A stretch of DNA of 64,000 nt from PALSA-270 sp963770245. Its GTDB lineage: Bacteria; Acidobacteriota; Terriglobia; Terriglobales; Acidobacteriaceae. Location: the NCBI GenBank assembly GCA_963770245.1, contig CAVYOX010000011.1, forward strand, positions 489,987-553,986, given 5' to 3'. The notes under the pieces are model-generated. The model did no database searches. It was not told the origin of the DNA and worked only from the letters and a program-made list of their open reading frames with translations. Every line of letters begins with the position of its first letter. The first letter of the stretch is position 1. Positions 43,143 through 52,487 of this stretch are shown in pieces. A program made the position numbers and the translations under genes.

Positions 43143-45219
43143 GTGATCCAGTCACTGCTCGAACGCAAGATCGAAAAACTGCCCGACCATGTGCGCCTCC
43201 CCGGCCGTATTCTTTTCCTGACCGAGGATCCCGCGCTCATTCGCCGCCAACTGGGAGGAGAAGACCTCCCCTGGGACACCCAGAATCCCGCCCACAATCC
43301 CAAACTGCGGGATGACATTTCGACCGACGAGATCACGCCGGCGCACATCTGCTTCTTCTTTGATCAGACTTTGGGCGAGTTCCCCTACACCGGCCTCAAG
43401 TGCGGGAGCGAAACCCCGATTCAGCGCGGAGATGTGAAACGCGGTGGATTCGTAGCCGCGGTGAGCGGCAAGCGGCGAGGAAAAGGATCGAGCCGCGAGC
43501 AATCTCCCTACGCCGAGCTGTGCGCTGGCATCAAGATCGTGATCGCGGAGAACATTGAGAGGATTTACCGGCAGAACTGCCAGAACCTCGGCGTGTTGAC
43601 CTCGACCGACTTCTCGCTCATCGACAGAATCCGCTCCGGCAAGGAAATTCCCCTGGTCGAGTTTACCCAGGGCGAAGATGAAATCACCCGGCAGATCATC
43701 GAGTATGGAGGCCTGTTCAATTTCAACGTCGCCCGCATGCAGGGGAAAGCGTTGCTGCCGCCCATCGAAACCGCACCGCGCCCCATGACCCTGGCGGAGA
43801 AGATCTTTGCCACGCACCTGGTTCGATCCGGCGGAGCGACCGAGGCCGCGTCGGCTTCGCCCGAAGCGGGCCTGGCCCGCGTGGGGGTCGCGAGCGGTCA
43901 AGCCGGGCGACGCTGGCTTTGCCCGCACCGATCTGCGTTTCAGCCACGAATACGTCACCCCCATGGCCGCCATCTTTTTCGATCAACTGGTCGGGCGCGA
44001 TGCTCCGGCGAATGATCCTTCGTCCATTGTTTTTTTTCGCGACCACCTGACCTTTCTCGATGAAGTTCTCTCCGAACAGAAGCGCAAAATGGGCCTGCTC
44101 GACCTGGCCACCCAGCTCAAGCTGAAGCAGGAGGACTTCGCCAGGCAGCGCGGCATCCGCCTGCACGGCGAGCTCAAAGACCGCAAGGGTGCCGAGGGCA
44201 TCTGCCATTCTGTGGTTCTTGAGAGCTATGCGCTGCCCGGTCAGCTGATCGTCGGCTCCGATTCCCACACCCCGCATTCCGGTGCGATTGGCTGCGTGGC
44301 CTTCGGAATCGGAACCACCGACGTCTTCAATTCCTGGATCACGAAAGATGTGCGGGTGCGGGTGCCGGAGTCGCTGAAGATCATCCTCCGCGGGCGTAAG
44401 CATCCGAACGTCACCGCCAAGGACTTCATTCTGAAAATCCTGGCGCTCGATTATGTGAAGAGCGGTAAGGCGCTGGCCAAGGTGATCGAATACGCGGGCG
44501 AAGCCATCGAAGAACTGAGCGTCGATGAGCGCGCCACCATGACCAACATGGCGGCCGAGATCGGTGGTTTTACCGGAATTGTGGCCCCGGACGAGCGGGC
44601 GGTCGAATTCCTCGTGACCCGCCGTGGGATGAACCGCTCCACTGCCGCAGCACTGATCGAGGGCCTATACAGCGATCCCGGTGCCGAGTACGCGCATGTG
44701 ATCGAACTGGACGCCGCCGAGATTACGCCGATGGTGGCGACCCCGGGCGATCCCGGAAACGGGCGGTTCATCCGTGAGCTCGACGTCCCCGTTCCGATCG
44801 AGCTGGCCTACGGGGGCACCTGCACGGCCGGCAAGAACGAAGACATGGATATGTACGCCCGCGTACTCGCTGACGCCTTGCAGCGCGGCCAGCGAGTGGC
44901 CAGTTCGGTCGAATTCTACATCCAGTTCGGTTCGCAGGAGACGCGCGAGTATTGCCTGCGCAAGGGCTACCTGGAGATTTTCCAGAAGGCGGGAGCGCAT
45001 GTGATCGAGCCCAGTTGCGGAGCCTGCATCAATGCCGGCCCGGGGGTCACAACCCGGCCGGAGCAAGTCGTGATCAGCGCCCAAAACCGCAATTTCCCCG
45101 GACGCAGCGGGCCGGGTCAGATGTACCTGGCCAGTCCGCTGACGGTGGCGGCGAGCGCCGTGGCGGGGTTCATCGTGGAATACGAGCCCAGTCAAGAACG
45201 GGAACTCGCGGAAGTGTAG
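43143..45219 (+). pseudogene. Aconitase-family hydro-lyase, swivel domain fused in front of large subunit, split by a frameshift
   Basis: Isopropylmalate/homoaconitate dehydratase-like. Frame one (from 43143) gives the swivel (LeuD-like) domain: RDDISTDEITPAH, GKGSSREQSPYAELCAG, NIERIYRQNCQNLGVL, then the LeuC start MTLAEKIFATHLV. The rest of the large domain is read one base further on, from about 43890 to 45219: VKPGDAGFARTDLRFSHEYV, VGSDSHTPHSGAIGCVAFG, and the Fe-S cysteines in GGTCTAGK and EPSCGACINAGPG. Removing one G from GGGGG at 43884-43888 restores a single frame of about 691 codons. The order swivel-then-catalytic is as in AcnB and opposite to IPMI/AcnA. It may be a sequencing error, a recent inactivation or, less likely, programmed slippage. 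Confidence 0.8.
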
Positions 45220-45555
45220 GCGAGCGTCGCCTCCTCCTGTTTTCGACCTCTTCAGTCTTCACTGCACGGCGGAGCCTTCGCCGCACAGTTTTTTCCGCCG
45301 TGCCGATTGCCTGCCCGCGAGGCGTGCGCGGAGGCCGCGTCGGGCTTGGCCACCGAGGAATGGACGGCATTTCCGGCGCGCCTGCCCGGGTCCGCAGAAT
45401 GGGCGAAACTCGCCGCCAATGGCCAGAAAGTCCCCTTTCGGTGGAATAGGGGATGCGGGCGGGGGAAGATCGCGTTATCCTGTACGGGCGGCGGCATTCT
45501 TGCTAGAATGTGCGGTTCTGTAGAGTTCCGCACCGCCCAGGGGGACAGAGAGTCT
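45220..45555. other. Intergenic region between the aconitase-like gene and ferredoxin
   Basis: 336 bases. The left part has a likely terminator (45267-45294). The right part should hold the ferredoxin promoter; an ATTCT-TGCT-AGAAT inverted motif lies at about 45496-45509. No gene recognised. Confidence 0.5.
45267..45294 (+). terminator. Probable intrinsic terminator of the aconitase-like gene
   Basis: CGGCGGA 45267-45273 pairs with TTCGCCG 45277-45283 (one G-U). Six T at 45289-45294 follow after five bases. The gap makes it weaker than a textbook terminator. Confidence 0.5.
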
Positions 45556-45816
45556 ATGGCATACGTGATTGCAGAACCGTGCATCGGGACCAAAGACACC
45601 GCTTGCGTGGACGCTTGCCCGGTGGATTGCATTCATCCTAAAAAAGATGAAGAGGCCTTCGCCTCCGAAGAAATGCTCTATATCGATCCGGTGGAGTGTA
45701 TTGATTGCGGCGCCTGCGTGCCCGTGTGTCCCGTGTCGGCCATCTTCGTGCTCGACGATCTCCCGGAAAAGTGGAAGGCGTTTACCGAGCGCAATGCCCA
45801 GTACTACGGGCGATAG
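45556..45816 (+). CDS. 7Fe/8Fe-type ferredoxin (FdxA-like)
   Basis: 86-residue soluble electron carrier. Eight cysteines in two groups: Cys9, Cys17, Cys21, Cys25 (CIGTKDTACVDACPVDC) and Cys48, Cys51, Cys54, Cys58 (CIDCGACVPVCP). The wide first spacing is typical of the 3Fe-4S/4Fe-4S FdxA group. ATG 45556 begins the domain; longer upstream frames have no family character. A hairpin terminator (45861-45890) follows, and the group II intron is inserted directly behind it. Confidence 0.93.
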   Translation: MAYVIAEPCIGTKDTACVDACPVDCIHPKKDEEAFASEEMLYIDPVECIDCGACVPVCPVSAIFVLDDLPEKWKAFTERNAQYYGR

Positions 45817-45860
45817 CCAGTTCTTACAGCTCTTAGCCCTTTGGCTTTGTCGAATGCGTG

Positions 45861-45890
45861 GCGCACGTGCCGGTATGGCCGTGCGCTTTT
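45861..45890 (+). terminator. Ferredoxin terminator used as group II intron target
   Basis: GCGCACG 45861-45867 pairs with CGTGCGC 45880-45886; an inner GCC/GGC extends it. TTTT follows at 45887-45890, and the intron begins four bases later after TTGTCT. Confidence 0.85.
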
Positions 45891-45894
45891 GTCT

Positions 45895-47873
45895 GTGTGC
45901 CGAGCATGTTGGACAGCTAGGAGGTGCAAGTCCTCTACCCAACCTGATGGAGGTGAAGGGTTAGCAAAGCGCAAAGGTGAAATAACACTCGTCGCGAGGC
46001 GGGGCCTAAAAGAAGCGCGGAGCAAAGACGCGAGCCGATGAACAAGAACCGGATAGGAGGCCTACGGTGGCGGGCGAGCGAGCAAACGATTGCGAAGCCC
46101 ATATCCATCAAGCTCACTGGTGGTAAATCCGGCGGTTGCGCGTCGAAGGCGGTCGAACTTACCTCGGGAGATCTGCGGCACGTCACGAAATCGTGACTGA
46201 GGATGAAGCGATTCATCCTGAGCGTGCCGCAGAAGTCAGCAGAGGGCAAAGTAGGTCATGCAGTCGGCAAGGCTAATGAGGCACTCCAATGCCGAAAGGC
46301 GGAGCAACAGATAGGCCAAGCCGGGAACGATGATCGAAGGCCCGAACGGAACCCCGCAAGGGGAATAAAGGGAAGGGCAAGTAAGCGGCGCGACTCATGA
46401 GCGGACAGCGGCAGAAAAACCAGCCCGAACAAGAGGAGCTGGCCTTTCCGGTGGAAAGTAGGAGTGATGCTCCGAAGGCCGCCGCGAAAGGGACCGAAAC
46501 GCTGGTGGCGAAGCGCCAGTCTGAAAGCCTGGCCGGAACTGAACGACTGATGGAAGAAGTCTGCGAGTGGGAAAACTGCAAGCAGGCGTTACAACGAGTC
46601 AAGGCCAATAAAGGGAGTCCGGGAGTAGACGGGATGACCGTCGACGAACTCCCGGAGTACCTGAAACAGCACGGGCTGAAGATCGGGGAACAGCTACGAA
46701 ACGGAACCTATCAACCGCAGCCGGTAAGGCGGGTGGAAATCCCGAAGCCGGATGGACAGGGAGCGCGCAAGCTAGGCATTCCTTGTGTGCTGGACCGGTT
46801 TGTCCAGCAGGCGGTGCTGCAGGTTCTGCAGAAGCGCTGGGACCCGACGTTCTCCGAACACAGCCACGGTTTTCGACCGGGGCGCAGTGCTCAGCAGGCG
46901 GTACATGAGGCACAGCAGTATATCGCCGAAGGGTATCGCTGGGTGGTGGATCTCGACTTGGAGAAATTTTTCGATCGAGTGAATCACGACCGTCTGTTAG
47001 CGGCGGTCGCCGAGCGCGTGGCTGACAAGCGAATGCTCAAGTTGGTCCGAGCGTTTCTGGAGGCCGGAGTGATGGAGGACGGGTTGGTGAGTCCGGTGGA
47101 CGAAGGAACGCCTCAGGGCGGGCCGCTTTCACCATTACTTTCCAACCTGGTGCTGGACGAACTGGACCGGGAGTTAGAGCGGCGCGGTCACCACTTCGTC
47201 CGCTATGCCGACGATTGCAACATCTATGTCGGCAGCGAACGAGCGGGACAGCGGGTGATGGAGAGCGTTACGCGCTTTATCACGCACCGCCTCAAGCTCA
47301 AGGTAAACCAGGCGAAGAGCGCCGTGGCCCGACCGGGGCAAAGGAAGTTTCTCGGATTCAGCTTCACCGGCGAACGAGAACCGAGGCGGCGGATCGCCCC
47401 CAAGGCTATCGCTCGCTTCAAGGGGCGGATTCGGGAACAGACGCGGAGGACCCGCGGCATCAGCCTACAGCAAATGGTCAAGGCGATCACGACCTACCTG
47501 CGGGGATGGCTCGGATACTTCGGCGACTGTCAAACCCCCTCGGTGCTGCACAGCCTTGAAGCGTGGTTACGCCGCCGACTTCGATCGGTGGTGTGGAAGC
47601 AATGGAAGCGTGGACGAACGCGGTTTCGCGAGCTTCGAAAACAGGGCGTGGGTAAGGACCTGGCGGCGCAAACCGCCGGTAGCCCTCACGGCCCGTGGCG
47701 ACTTGCGAACTCGCCCGCTCTGACCATTGCCTTACCCAACGCCTACTTCGCCCTGCTCGGGCTTCCACCTATAGTCGTGCGGTCTCAGCTTAATCCGCCG
47801 AACCGCCGGATGCGGACCCGCATGTCCGGTGGTGTGGGAGGGGAGAGCAGGTGACTGCTCCCCCTATCCCGAT
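45895..47873 (+). mobile_element. Group II intron, bacterial class C, with its reverse transcriptase
   Basis: Begins GTGTGCCGAGC (group II 5' consensus GTGYG) at 45895 and ends ...CTATCCCGAT at about 47873. Roughly 500 bases of structured domain I-III sequence precede the ORF. Domain V is at about 47801-47834 (AACCGCCGGA, GCGGACCCGC, TCCGGTGGTGT), followed by a domain VI hairpin (about 47838-47866). The class C assignment rests on insertion just after a Rho-independent terminator at TTGTCT, the compact maturase without endonuclease domain, and a CGC within domain V. Boundaries are inferred, plus or minus two bases. The intron appears complete and the ORF is intact, so mobility is plausible. 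Confidence 0.88.
46397..47854 (+). CDS. ltrA: Group II intron reverse transcriptase/maturase (LtrA family, class C)
   Basis: 485 residues. RT blocks: KGSPGVDGMTVDEL (RT0/1), KLGIPCVLDRFVQQAVLQVL (RT2), VVDLDLEKFFDRVNHD with Asp185 (RT3), EGTPQGGPLSPLLSN (RT4), the catalytic YADD (270-273) and KFLGFSFT (RT7). A maturase X domain follows (about 300-400, YLRGWLGYFG). No HNH endonuclease domain is present, typical of class C. The first about 45 residues are a less conserved extension. The C-terminal 20 residues (PPNRRMRTRMSGGVGG...) are encoded by the intron's own domain V and VI, so coding and ribozyme sequences overlap. Confidence 0.94.
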   Translation: MSGQRQKNQPEQEELAFPVESRSDAPKAAAKGTETLVAKRQSESLAGTERLMEEVCEWENCKQALQRVKANKGSPGVDGMTVDELPEYLKQHGLKIGEQLRNGTYQPQPVRRVEIPKPDGQGARKLGIPCVLDRFVQQAVLQVLQKRWDPTFSEHSHGFRPGRSAQQAVHEAQQYIAEGYRWVVDLDLEKFFDRVNHDRLLAAVAERVADKRMLKLVRAFLEAGVMEDGLVSPVDEGTPQGGPLSPLLSNLVLDELDRELERRGHHFVRYADDCNIYVGSERAGQRVMESVTRFITHRLKLKVNQAKSAVARPGQRKFLGFSFTGEREPRRRIAPKAIARFKGRIREQTRRTRGISLQQMVKAITTYLRGWLGYFGDCQTPSVLHSLEAWLRRRLRSVVWKQWKRGRTRFRELRKQGVGKDLAAQTAGSPHGPWRLANSPALTIALPNAYFALLGLPPIVVRSQLNPPNRRMRTRMSGGVGGESR

Positions 47874-47959
47874 TTCTCTCGGCATTCTGTCAGCCATACC
47901 GGGTTCTGGATCACCCGGGCAGAATCCAAACGCGCGGAAGGCCGAATGCTGAGTGCTCT

Positions 47960-48703
47960 ATGGCGCTGAAGGAATCGGAGGCGATTGTTCTGCGCACCTA
48001 TCCGCTGCGGGAAGCGGATTTGCTCGTCACCCTCTTCACCCGTCTGGACGGCAAGGTGCGCGGCGTGGCCCGTTCGGCGAAGAAGTCGAAGCGTCGCTTT
48101 GGCGGGGCCCTCGAGCCGCTGACTCACGTTCGGGCGTACTACGAAGACCGCGAGAAAATGGAGCTGGCGCGCCTGGATTCTTGTGAAGTGCTCGAGTCTC
48201 CCCTGGCCACCACGGTGAGTTACCCGCGGGCGGTGGCGCTCGGCCACGTGGCGGAAGTGCTCGACGAATTGCTGCCCGACCGCGAAGCCAACGACGCCGT
48301 CTTCCGGCTGGCGCTTTCGGTGCTGGTCGGGCTTCGCGGGTCCGACGTCTGGATGCCCGTCACCTATTTCGACCTGTGGATGACCCGGCTGATGGGCTAT
48401 CTCCCGGAGTTTTCCGAGTGCACGGTGTGCGGTCGGGCGCTCGATGGCAGCCGGGCATTTTTTCATGCCCTGGCTGATGGTCTGATGTGCGCTGACGACC
48501 GGCGGCTGGCATCGTCGGAGATGTCGGCGGAATCGCGGACACTGGCCGGGCAAATGTTTCGCGCGCCGCTCGACAACTTTGCCGGCACAACGTGGCCCAA
48601 AAAGCGGGGCGCTGATTTACGGAAGTTTCTGCTGCAATCGCTGGAGCGTCATATTGAGAAGAGGCTGGTGACGGCGGGAATGCTCGAGAAAATCGATGCC
48701 TAA
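47960..48703 (+). CDS. recO: DNA repair protein RecO
   Basis: Loads RecA on SSB-covered single strands in the RecFOR pathway. 247 residues. N-terminal OB domain (ESEAIVLRTYPLREADLLVTLFT ... KVRGVARSAKKSKRRFGGAL). The helical C-terminal domain has a partial zinc site (CTVCGRAL and a later CADD; the usual fourth cysteine is not obvious). ATG 47960 begins the fold directly. It lies 86 bases after the intron. The intron inserted in the ferredoxin-recO gap does not break recO. Confidence 0.93.
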   Translation: MALKESEAIVLRTYPLREADLLVTLFTRLDGKVRGVARSAKKSKRRFGGALEPLTHVRAYYEDREKMELARLDSCEVLESPLATTVSYPRAVALGHVAEVLDELLPDREANDAVFRLALSVLVGLRGSDVWMPVTYFDLWMTRLMGYLPEFSECTVCGRALDGSRAFFHALADGLMCADDRRLASSEMSAESRTLAGQMFRAPLDNFAGTTWPKKRGADLRKFLLQSLERHIEKRLVTAGMLEKIDA

Positions 48704-49079
48704 CCGGGTTTGAGCTCCGGGCTCCAAGGAGTGGTCCGAGGAATAGCCCGAAAAACGGTACGAGGAACGGTCCGAACCCCGGTCCGAGCAATCTGTCAAA
48801 ATGGTTCAAGGACCGCGTGAAACCCGATCGTTACCCGGCCGGGGGCCCCGGGGTCGGCGGGAGAACGGCCAGGAGCTGATGCACCCTCCGACGATTCCCG
48901 GGGAAGGCCTTGACGCTTCGAACCACTCACCCTGGAACTCCAGGCTGACGGCTGACAGCCACTTCCATTACAATCATGGGTCGAGCTGCTGGGCCTCTGG
49001 GCGCTATATGAGTCGGAGGCGTGCTGCGCGCGAATCCGGTTCGCGGCCGAACGGCTAAGTCCTGATTGCAGAATACTGA
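48704..49079. other. Intergenic region with a 12-bp periodic repeat
   Basis: 376 bases between recO and glyQ. The left third carries the GGTCCGAG repeat array (48733-48788). The remainder shows no convincing gene; a promoter and leader for glyQ must lie here, but no T-box, which would not be expected, or other riboswitch was recognised. Confidence 0.5.
48733..48788. repeat. Five degenerate units, period 12, GGTCCGAG core
   Basis: GGTCCGAG at 48733, AGCCCGAA at 48745, GGTACGAG at 48757, GGTCCGAA at 48769 and GGTCCGAG at 48781, exactly 12 bases apart. The array begins 30 bases after the recO stop. Confidence 0.8.
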
Positions 49080-50141
49080 ATGCTCGTCGGAACCCGTGAA
49101 CCCGTGAACTCATTCCCCGCCAATCCGCTGACGTTTCAGGAGCTCATTCTGCGGCTGCAGGCTTTTTGGGCCGAGCGGGGATGCGTACTGCAGCAGCCCT
49201 ATGACGTCGAAGTGGGGGCTGGAACGATGGCGCCCGAGACATTCTTGCGCGTGCTGGGGCCGAAGCCTTACCGGGTTGCCTACGTGCAGCCCTCGCGCCG
49301 GCCGGCCGACGGACGCTACGGGGAGAACCCCAATCGGTTGTTCAAGCACTTGCAATTGCAGGTGATCCTGAAGCCGCCGCCGGAAAACGTGCAGGAACTC
49401 TATCTCGAGTCGCTGGGCGCGATTGGAATTGATCTGCGGCAGCACGATATCAAGTTTGAAGAGGACAACTGGGAAGCGCCCACGCTCGGGGCTTGGGGCA
49501 TTGGCTGGCAGCTGATGCTCGATGGGCTGGAGATCACGCAGTTCACCTACTTCCAGCAGTGCGGGGGACTCGATCTTGATCCGATTTCCGCCGAACTGAC
49601 CTACGGGCTGGAGCGCATTGCGGCGTTTCTCCAGGATGTGGATTCGATTTACAACCTTGCCTGGGCGCGCGATCCTGCGAGCGGGCGGGCGGTAACCTAC
49701 GGCGAGGTGCGGCTGGCGGACGAGTTGCAGTTTTCCGTTTACAACTTCGAGGCCGCCGATGTCGACAAAGCCTGGAAGCATTTTGAGTTGTGCGAGGCGG
49801 AATGCAAGGCCCTGCTCAATGGGTATGCGGCGCTCGGGAAGGCGGGTGAAAATCCTCAGGCTGCTCTGACCGCTGGGCACCGAGCGAAGGCCCGGTTTCC
49901 TCTGCTGGGGGCTTACGATTTGTGTCTAAAGTGCTCCCACTGGTTCAATATTCTGGATGCACGCGGCGCGGTCTCGGTGACCGAGCGCGTGGGGGTGATT
50001 GCGCGGGTGCGGGCGCTAGCGGTAGGAATTGCGAAAGCCTGGGTGGATCAGCAGGGGGAGCTTGAGCAGGAAGCGAAAGAGGAACCGGAACCGGTGTCAG
50101 CAAAACCGGCGAATTTGCAACCGGTCGCGACTCGGGCTTGA
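49080..50141 (+). CDS. glyQ: Glycyl-tRNA synthetase alpha subunit
   Basis: Catalytic alpha chain of the alpha2beta2 glycine-tRNA ligase. Family features: TFQELILRLQAFWAERGC, QPYDVEVGAGTMAPETFLR, YVQPSRRPADGRYGENPNR, WEAPTLGAWGIGWQ and TYFQQCGGLDL. 353 residues, slightly long because of a C-terminal Glu/Pro-rich tail of about 40. GTG 49104 (VNSFPANPLTFQEL) is an alternative start. The N-terminal codons include a GAACCCGT duplication (9-base period). glyS follows 173 bases downstream. Confidence 0.95.
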   Translation: MLVGTREPVNSFPANPLTFQELILRLQAFWAERGCVLQQPYDVEVGAGTMAPETFLRVLGPKPYRVAYVQPSRRPADGRYGENPNRLFKHLQLQVILKPPPENVQELYLESLGAIGIDLRQHDIKFEEDNWEAPTLGAWGIGWQLMLDGLEITQFTYFQQCGGLDLDPISAELTYGLERIAAFLQDVDSIYNLAWARDPASGRAVTYGEVRLADELQFSVYNFEAADVDKAWKHFELCEAECKALLNGYAALGKAGENPQAALTAGHRAKARFPLLGAYDLCLKCSHWFNILDARGAVSVTERVGVIARVRALAVGIAKAWVDQQGELEQEAKEEPEPVSAKPANLQPVATRA

Positions 50142-50314
50142 AGGATGGTCAGGGGAAGCGAAGCCTAGATCGTCCCCCGAGCACTCGACCGATCCAAACG
50201 TCAGGATCCGTGGCTTCGACGGTTGGATCCGGCTGTAGGTTTCCCTGCTGCCCCAAGCGTTTTCCTCCGTCCCGTACGACGCGATGATAAGGAAACTGAC
50301 AAGATACGACACAT

Positions 50315-52474
50315 ATGCCAGAGTTTCTGCTTGAGATCGGTTGCGAAGAGATCCCGGCGCGCATGATCGATGCCGCGTCGGCGGAGCTGCGCGAGCGTGT
50401 GCACAAGCTGCTGACCCGCGAGCGACTGGCGCCGACGGGGAACATCCGCTCTCTCGACACGCCCCGCCGCCTGGCGGTGCTCGCCTCGGATGTTCCCGCC
50501 ACGCAGCCCGATGTAACCGAACAAGTGACCGGTCCCTCGGTGAACGTCGCCTTCCGAGACGGCCAGCCAACTCCCGCCGCCCAGGCTTTTGCCAAAAAAG
50601 CGGGTATTGAGGTGGCAGCGCTCGAGCGGGTCACGACCGCCAAAGGCGAATATGTGTCGGCCAGCGTGACCAAGAAGGGCCGGACGACGAGGGAGATCCT
50701 GGCCGAGCTGCTGGCCAAGGAAATCAACTCGATCTACTGGCCGAAAAACATGTACTGGCGCAAGCCGAGCGAGCTGTTCGTGCGGCCGGTGCGCTGGCTG
50801 ATCGCTATGCTCGACAGCGAAATCATTCCCCTGGAGTTTGCCGGCGTGCGCGCCGCGAACCTGTCGCGCGGCCATCGGATTCTGGCGGACAGGGTCATCG
50901 AGGTTCCGCGGGCGGGCGCGCCGTACTTGGCGGCTTTGGAAAGCGCGCATGTGCTCGACCGGGCGGGCCGCGAGAAGAAGATTCGCCAGGATCTGGATAG
51001 CCAAACCCGTACCATTCCCGGGGCGCGCTGGCGGGAAGACCGGGCGCTGCTCGACACCGTGGTGAATCTCACCGAATGGCCGGCGGTGATTCTGGGGAAT
51101 TTTGAACGCGAGTTCCTGGAATTGCCGGAAGAGGTGTTGGTCACGGTAATGCGGGACCACCAGAAATATTTTGCCGTGGAGGATGCGGCAGGGAATCTGC
51201 TTCCGCACTTTCTGGCGGTGCTCAATACCGATGGCGATCCCCAGTTCACGATCTGCCACGGGCACGAGCGCGTGCTGCGCGCCCGCTTCAACGACGCCCG
51301 TTTTTTTTGGCAGACCGACCAGAAACATCCGTTGCGCGAGCGGGCGGTGTGGCTGAAGCAGGTCACCTTCCAGAAAGACTTGGGCAGCTATTACGAAAAG
51401 ACGCTGCGGGTACAGCGACTGTGCAGCTGGATTTCGCAGTCGATTCGGCGCAGCGGGGTCGCGGTTCGCCCGGGGGTGGTCCACAAGGCGGCGTTGCTGG
51501 CAAAGACCGATCTGACCACCGAACTCGTGAAGGAGTTCACCGAGCTGCAGGGGATTGTCGGGGGCCTGTACGCGCGCGTACAGAATCTGGATCGCGACCT
51601 GCCGGATGCGACCCGGCGGGCCATCGCGGACGCGGTGTACGATCAGTACAAGCCGGTGTCGACCGAAGACTCGGTCCCGCATACGGTCGAAGGGGCGGTG
51701 CTCTCGATCGGCGACAAGGCGGACAGCATCGCGGGAATGTTTGCGCTGGGGCTGCAGCCGACGGGATCGAAAGACCCTTTTTCCTTGCGGCGCCAGGCCA
51801 ATGGGATCGTGAAGACGATTGCCGAGCACAAGTTGCCCCTGGGATTGAACCAGCTGTTCGCCGATGCGCGCGAAGCCTATCGGCGCGGGTCGGCGGAGAA
51901 GAAGTTTTCCCACGAGATCGACTATGCGGCCGCGGTGCAGGGGTTTTTCCGCGAGCGGCTGGAGTTTTACCTGCGCGATGTGCTGGCTTTCAAGTATGAC
52001 GTGGTCAAGGCGGTTTTGAGCGCGGGCGCCGACGATGTGGTGGATGCGGTGGCGCGGGCGGCGGCCGTGACCAAGGTGCGTTCGTCGCCGGACTTCGCAT
52101 CGATCTCGCTGGCGTTCAAACGCATGAAGAATATACTGCGCCAGGCCAGAGACGCCGGTAAGCCCGGGGCCGATGTCATCGATGAGGCAGTGCTCGAAGA
52201 GGCGGCGGAAAGGGAACTGGCGGCCGAGATTCCGCCAAGCGCGGCTGCGGTGCGGGCGTTGCGTGCGCAAGGAAACTACGAGCAGGCGCTCCAGGAGATC
52301 TCCAAACTGCGCCCCGCCGTGGACAAGTTTTTCGACCAGGTCATGGTTATGGTCGAAGAGGAGCGCATCCGCAGGAACCGCCTGGCGCTGCTTGAAACCT
52401 TGGTGAAGGAGTTCACCACCATTGCCGATTTTTCCGAGATTGTGACCGAAGGCACAAGAGAATCCCCAAAATAG
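50315..52474 (+). CDS. glyS: Glycyl-tRNA synthetase beta subunit
   Basis: 719-residue beta chain providing tRNA recognition. It begins MPEFLLEIGCEEIPARMI, the conserved family N-terminus, and contains KNMYWRKPSELFVRPVRWL, MRDHQKYFAVED and DPFSLRRQANGIVK. The C-terminal anticodon-binding-like domain has FFDQVMVMVEEERIRRNRL. ATG 50315; AAGGAAAC lies about 20 bases upstream. Directly followed (13 bases) by ppdK, so likely co-transcribed. The very long antisense frame over this gene is a codon-bias artefact. Confidence 0.96.
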   Translation: MPEFLLEIGCEEIPARMIDAASAELRERVHKLLTRERLAPTGNIRSLDTPRRLAVLASDVPATQPDVTEQVTGPSVNVAFRDGQPTPAAQAFAKKAGIEVAALERVTTAKGEYVSASVTKKGRTTREILAELLAKEINSIYWPKNMYWRKPSELFVRPVRWLIAMLDSEIIPLEFAGVRAANLSRGHRILADRVIEVPRAGAPYLAALESAHVLDRAGREKKIRQDLDSQTRTIPGARWREDRALLDTVVNLTEWPAVILGNFEREFLELPEEVLVTVMRDHQKYFAVEDAAGNLLPHFLAVLNTDGDPQFTICHGHERVLRARFNDARFFWQTDQKHPLRERAVWLKQVTFQKDLGSYYEKTLRVQRLCSWISQSIRRSGVAVRPGVVHKAALLAKTDLTTELVKEFTELQGIVGGLYARVQNLDRDLPDATRRAIADAVYDQYKPVSTEDSVPHTVEGAVLSIGDKADSIAGMFALGLQPTGSKDPFSLRRQANGIVKTIAEHKLPLGLNQLFADAREAYRRGSAEKKFSHEIDYAAAVQGFFRERLEFYLRDVLAFKYDVVKAVLSAGADDVVDAVARAAAVTKVRSSPDFASISLAFKRMKNILRQARDAGKPGADVIDEAVLEEAAERELAAEIPPSAAAVRALRAQGNYEQALQEISKLRPAVDKFFDQVMVMVEEERIRRNRLALLETLVKEFTTIADFSEIVTEGTRESPK

Positions 52475-52487
52475 AAGAGGACTCATC

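Noticed and set aside
45895..46396. Riboswitch-like structured sequence
   Set aside because: It is the 5' ribozyme part of the group II intron, explained by the maturase and domain V downstream.
12064..48788. CRISPR arrays suggested by short repeats
   Set aside because: Units are directly adjacent with period 12-22, without unique spacers of 30 bases or nearby cas genes.
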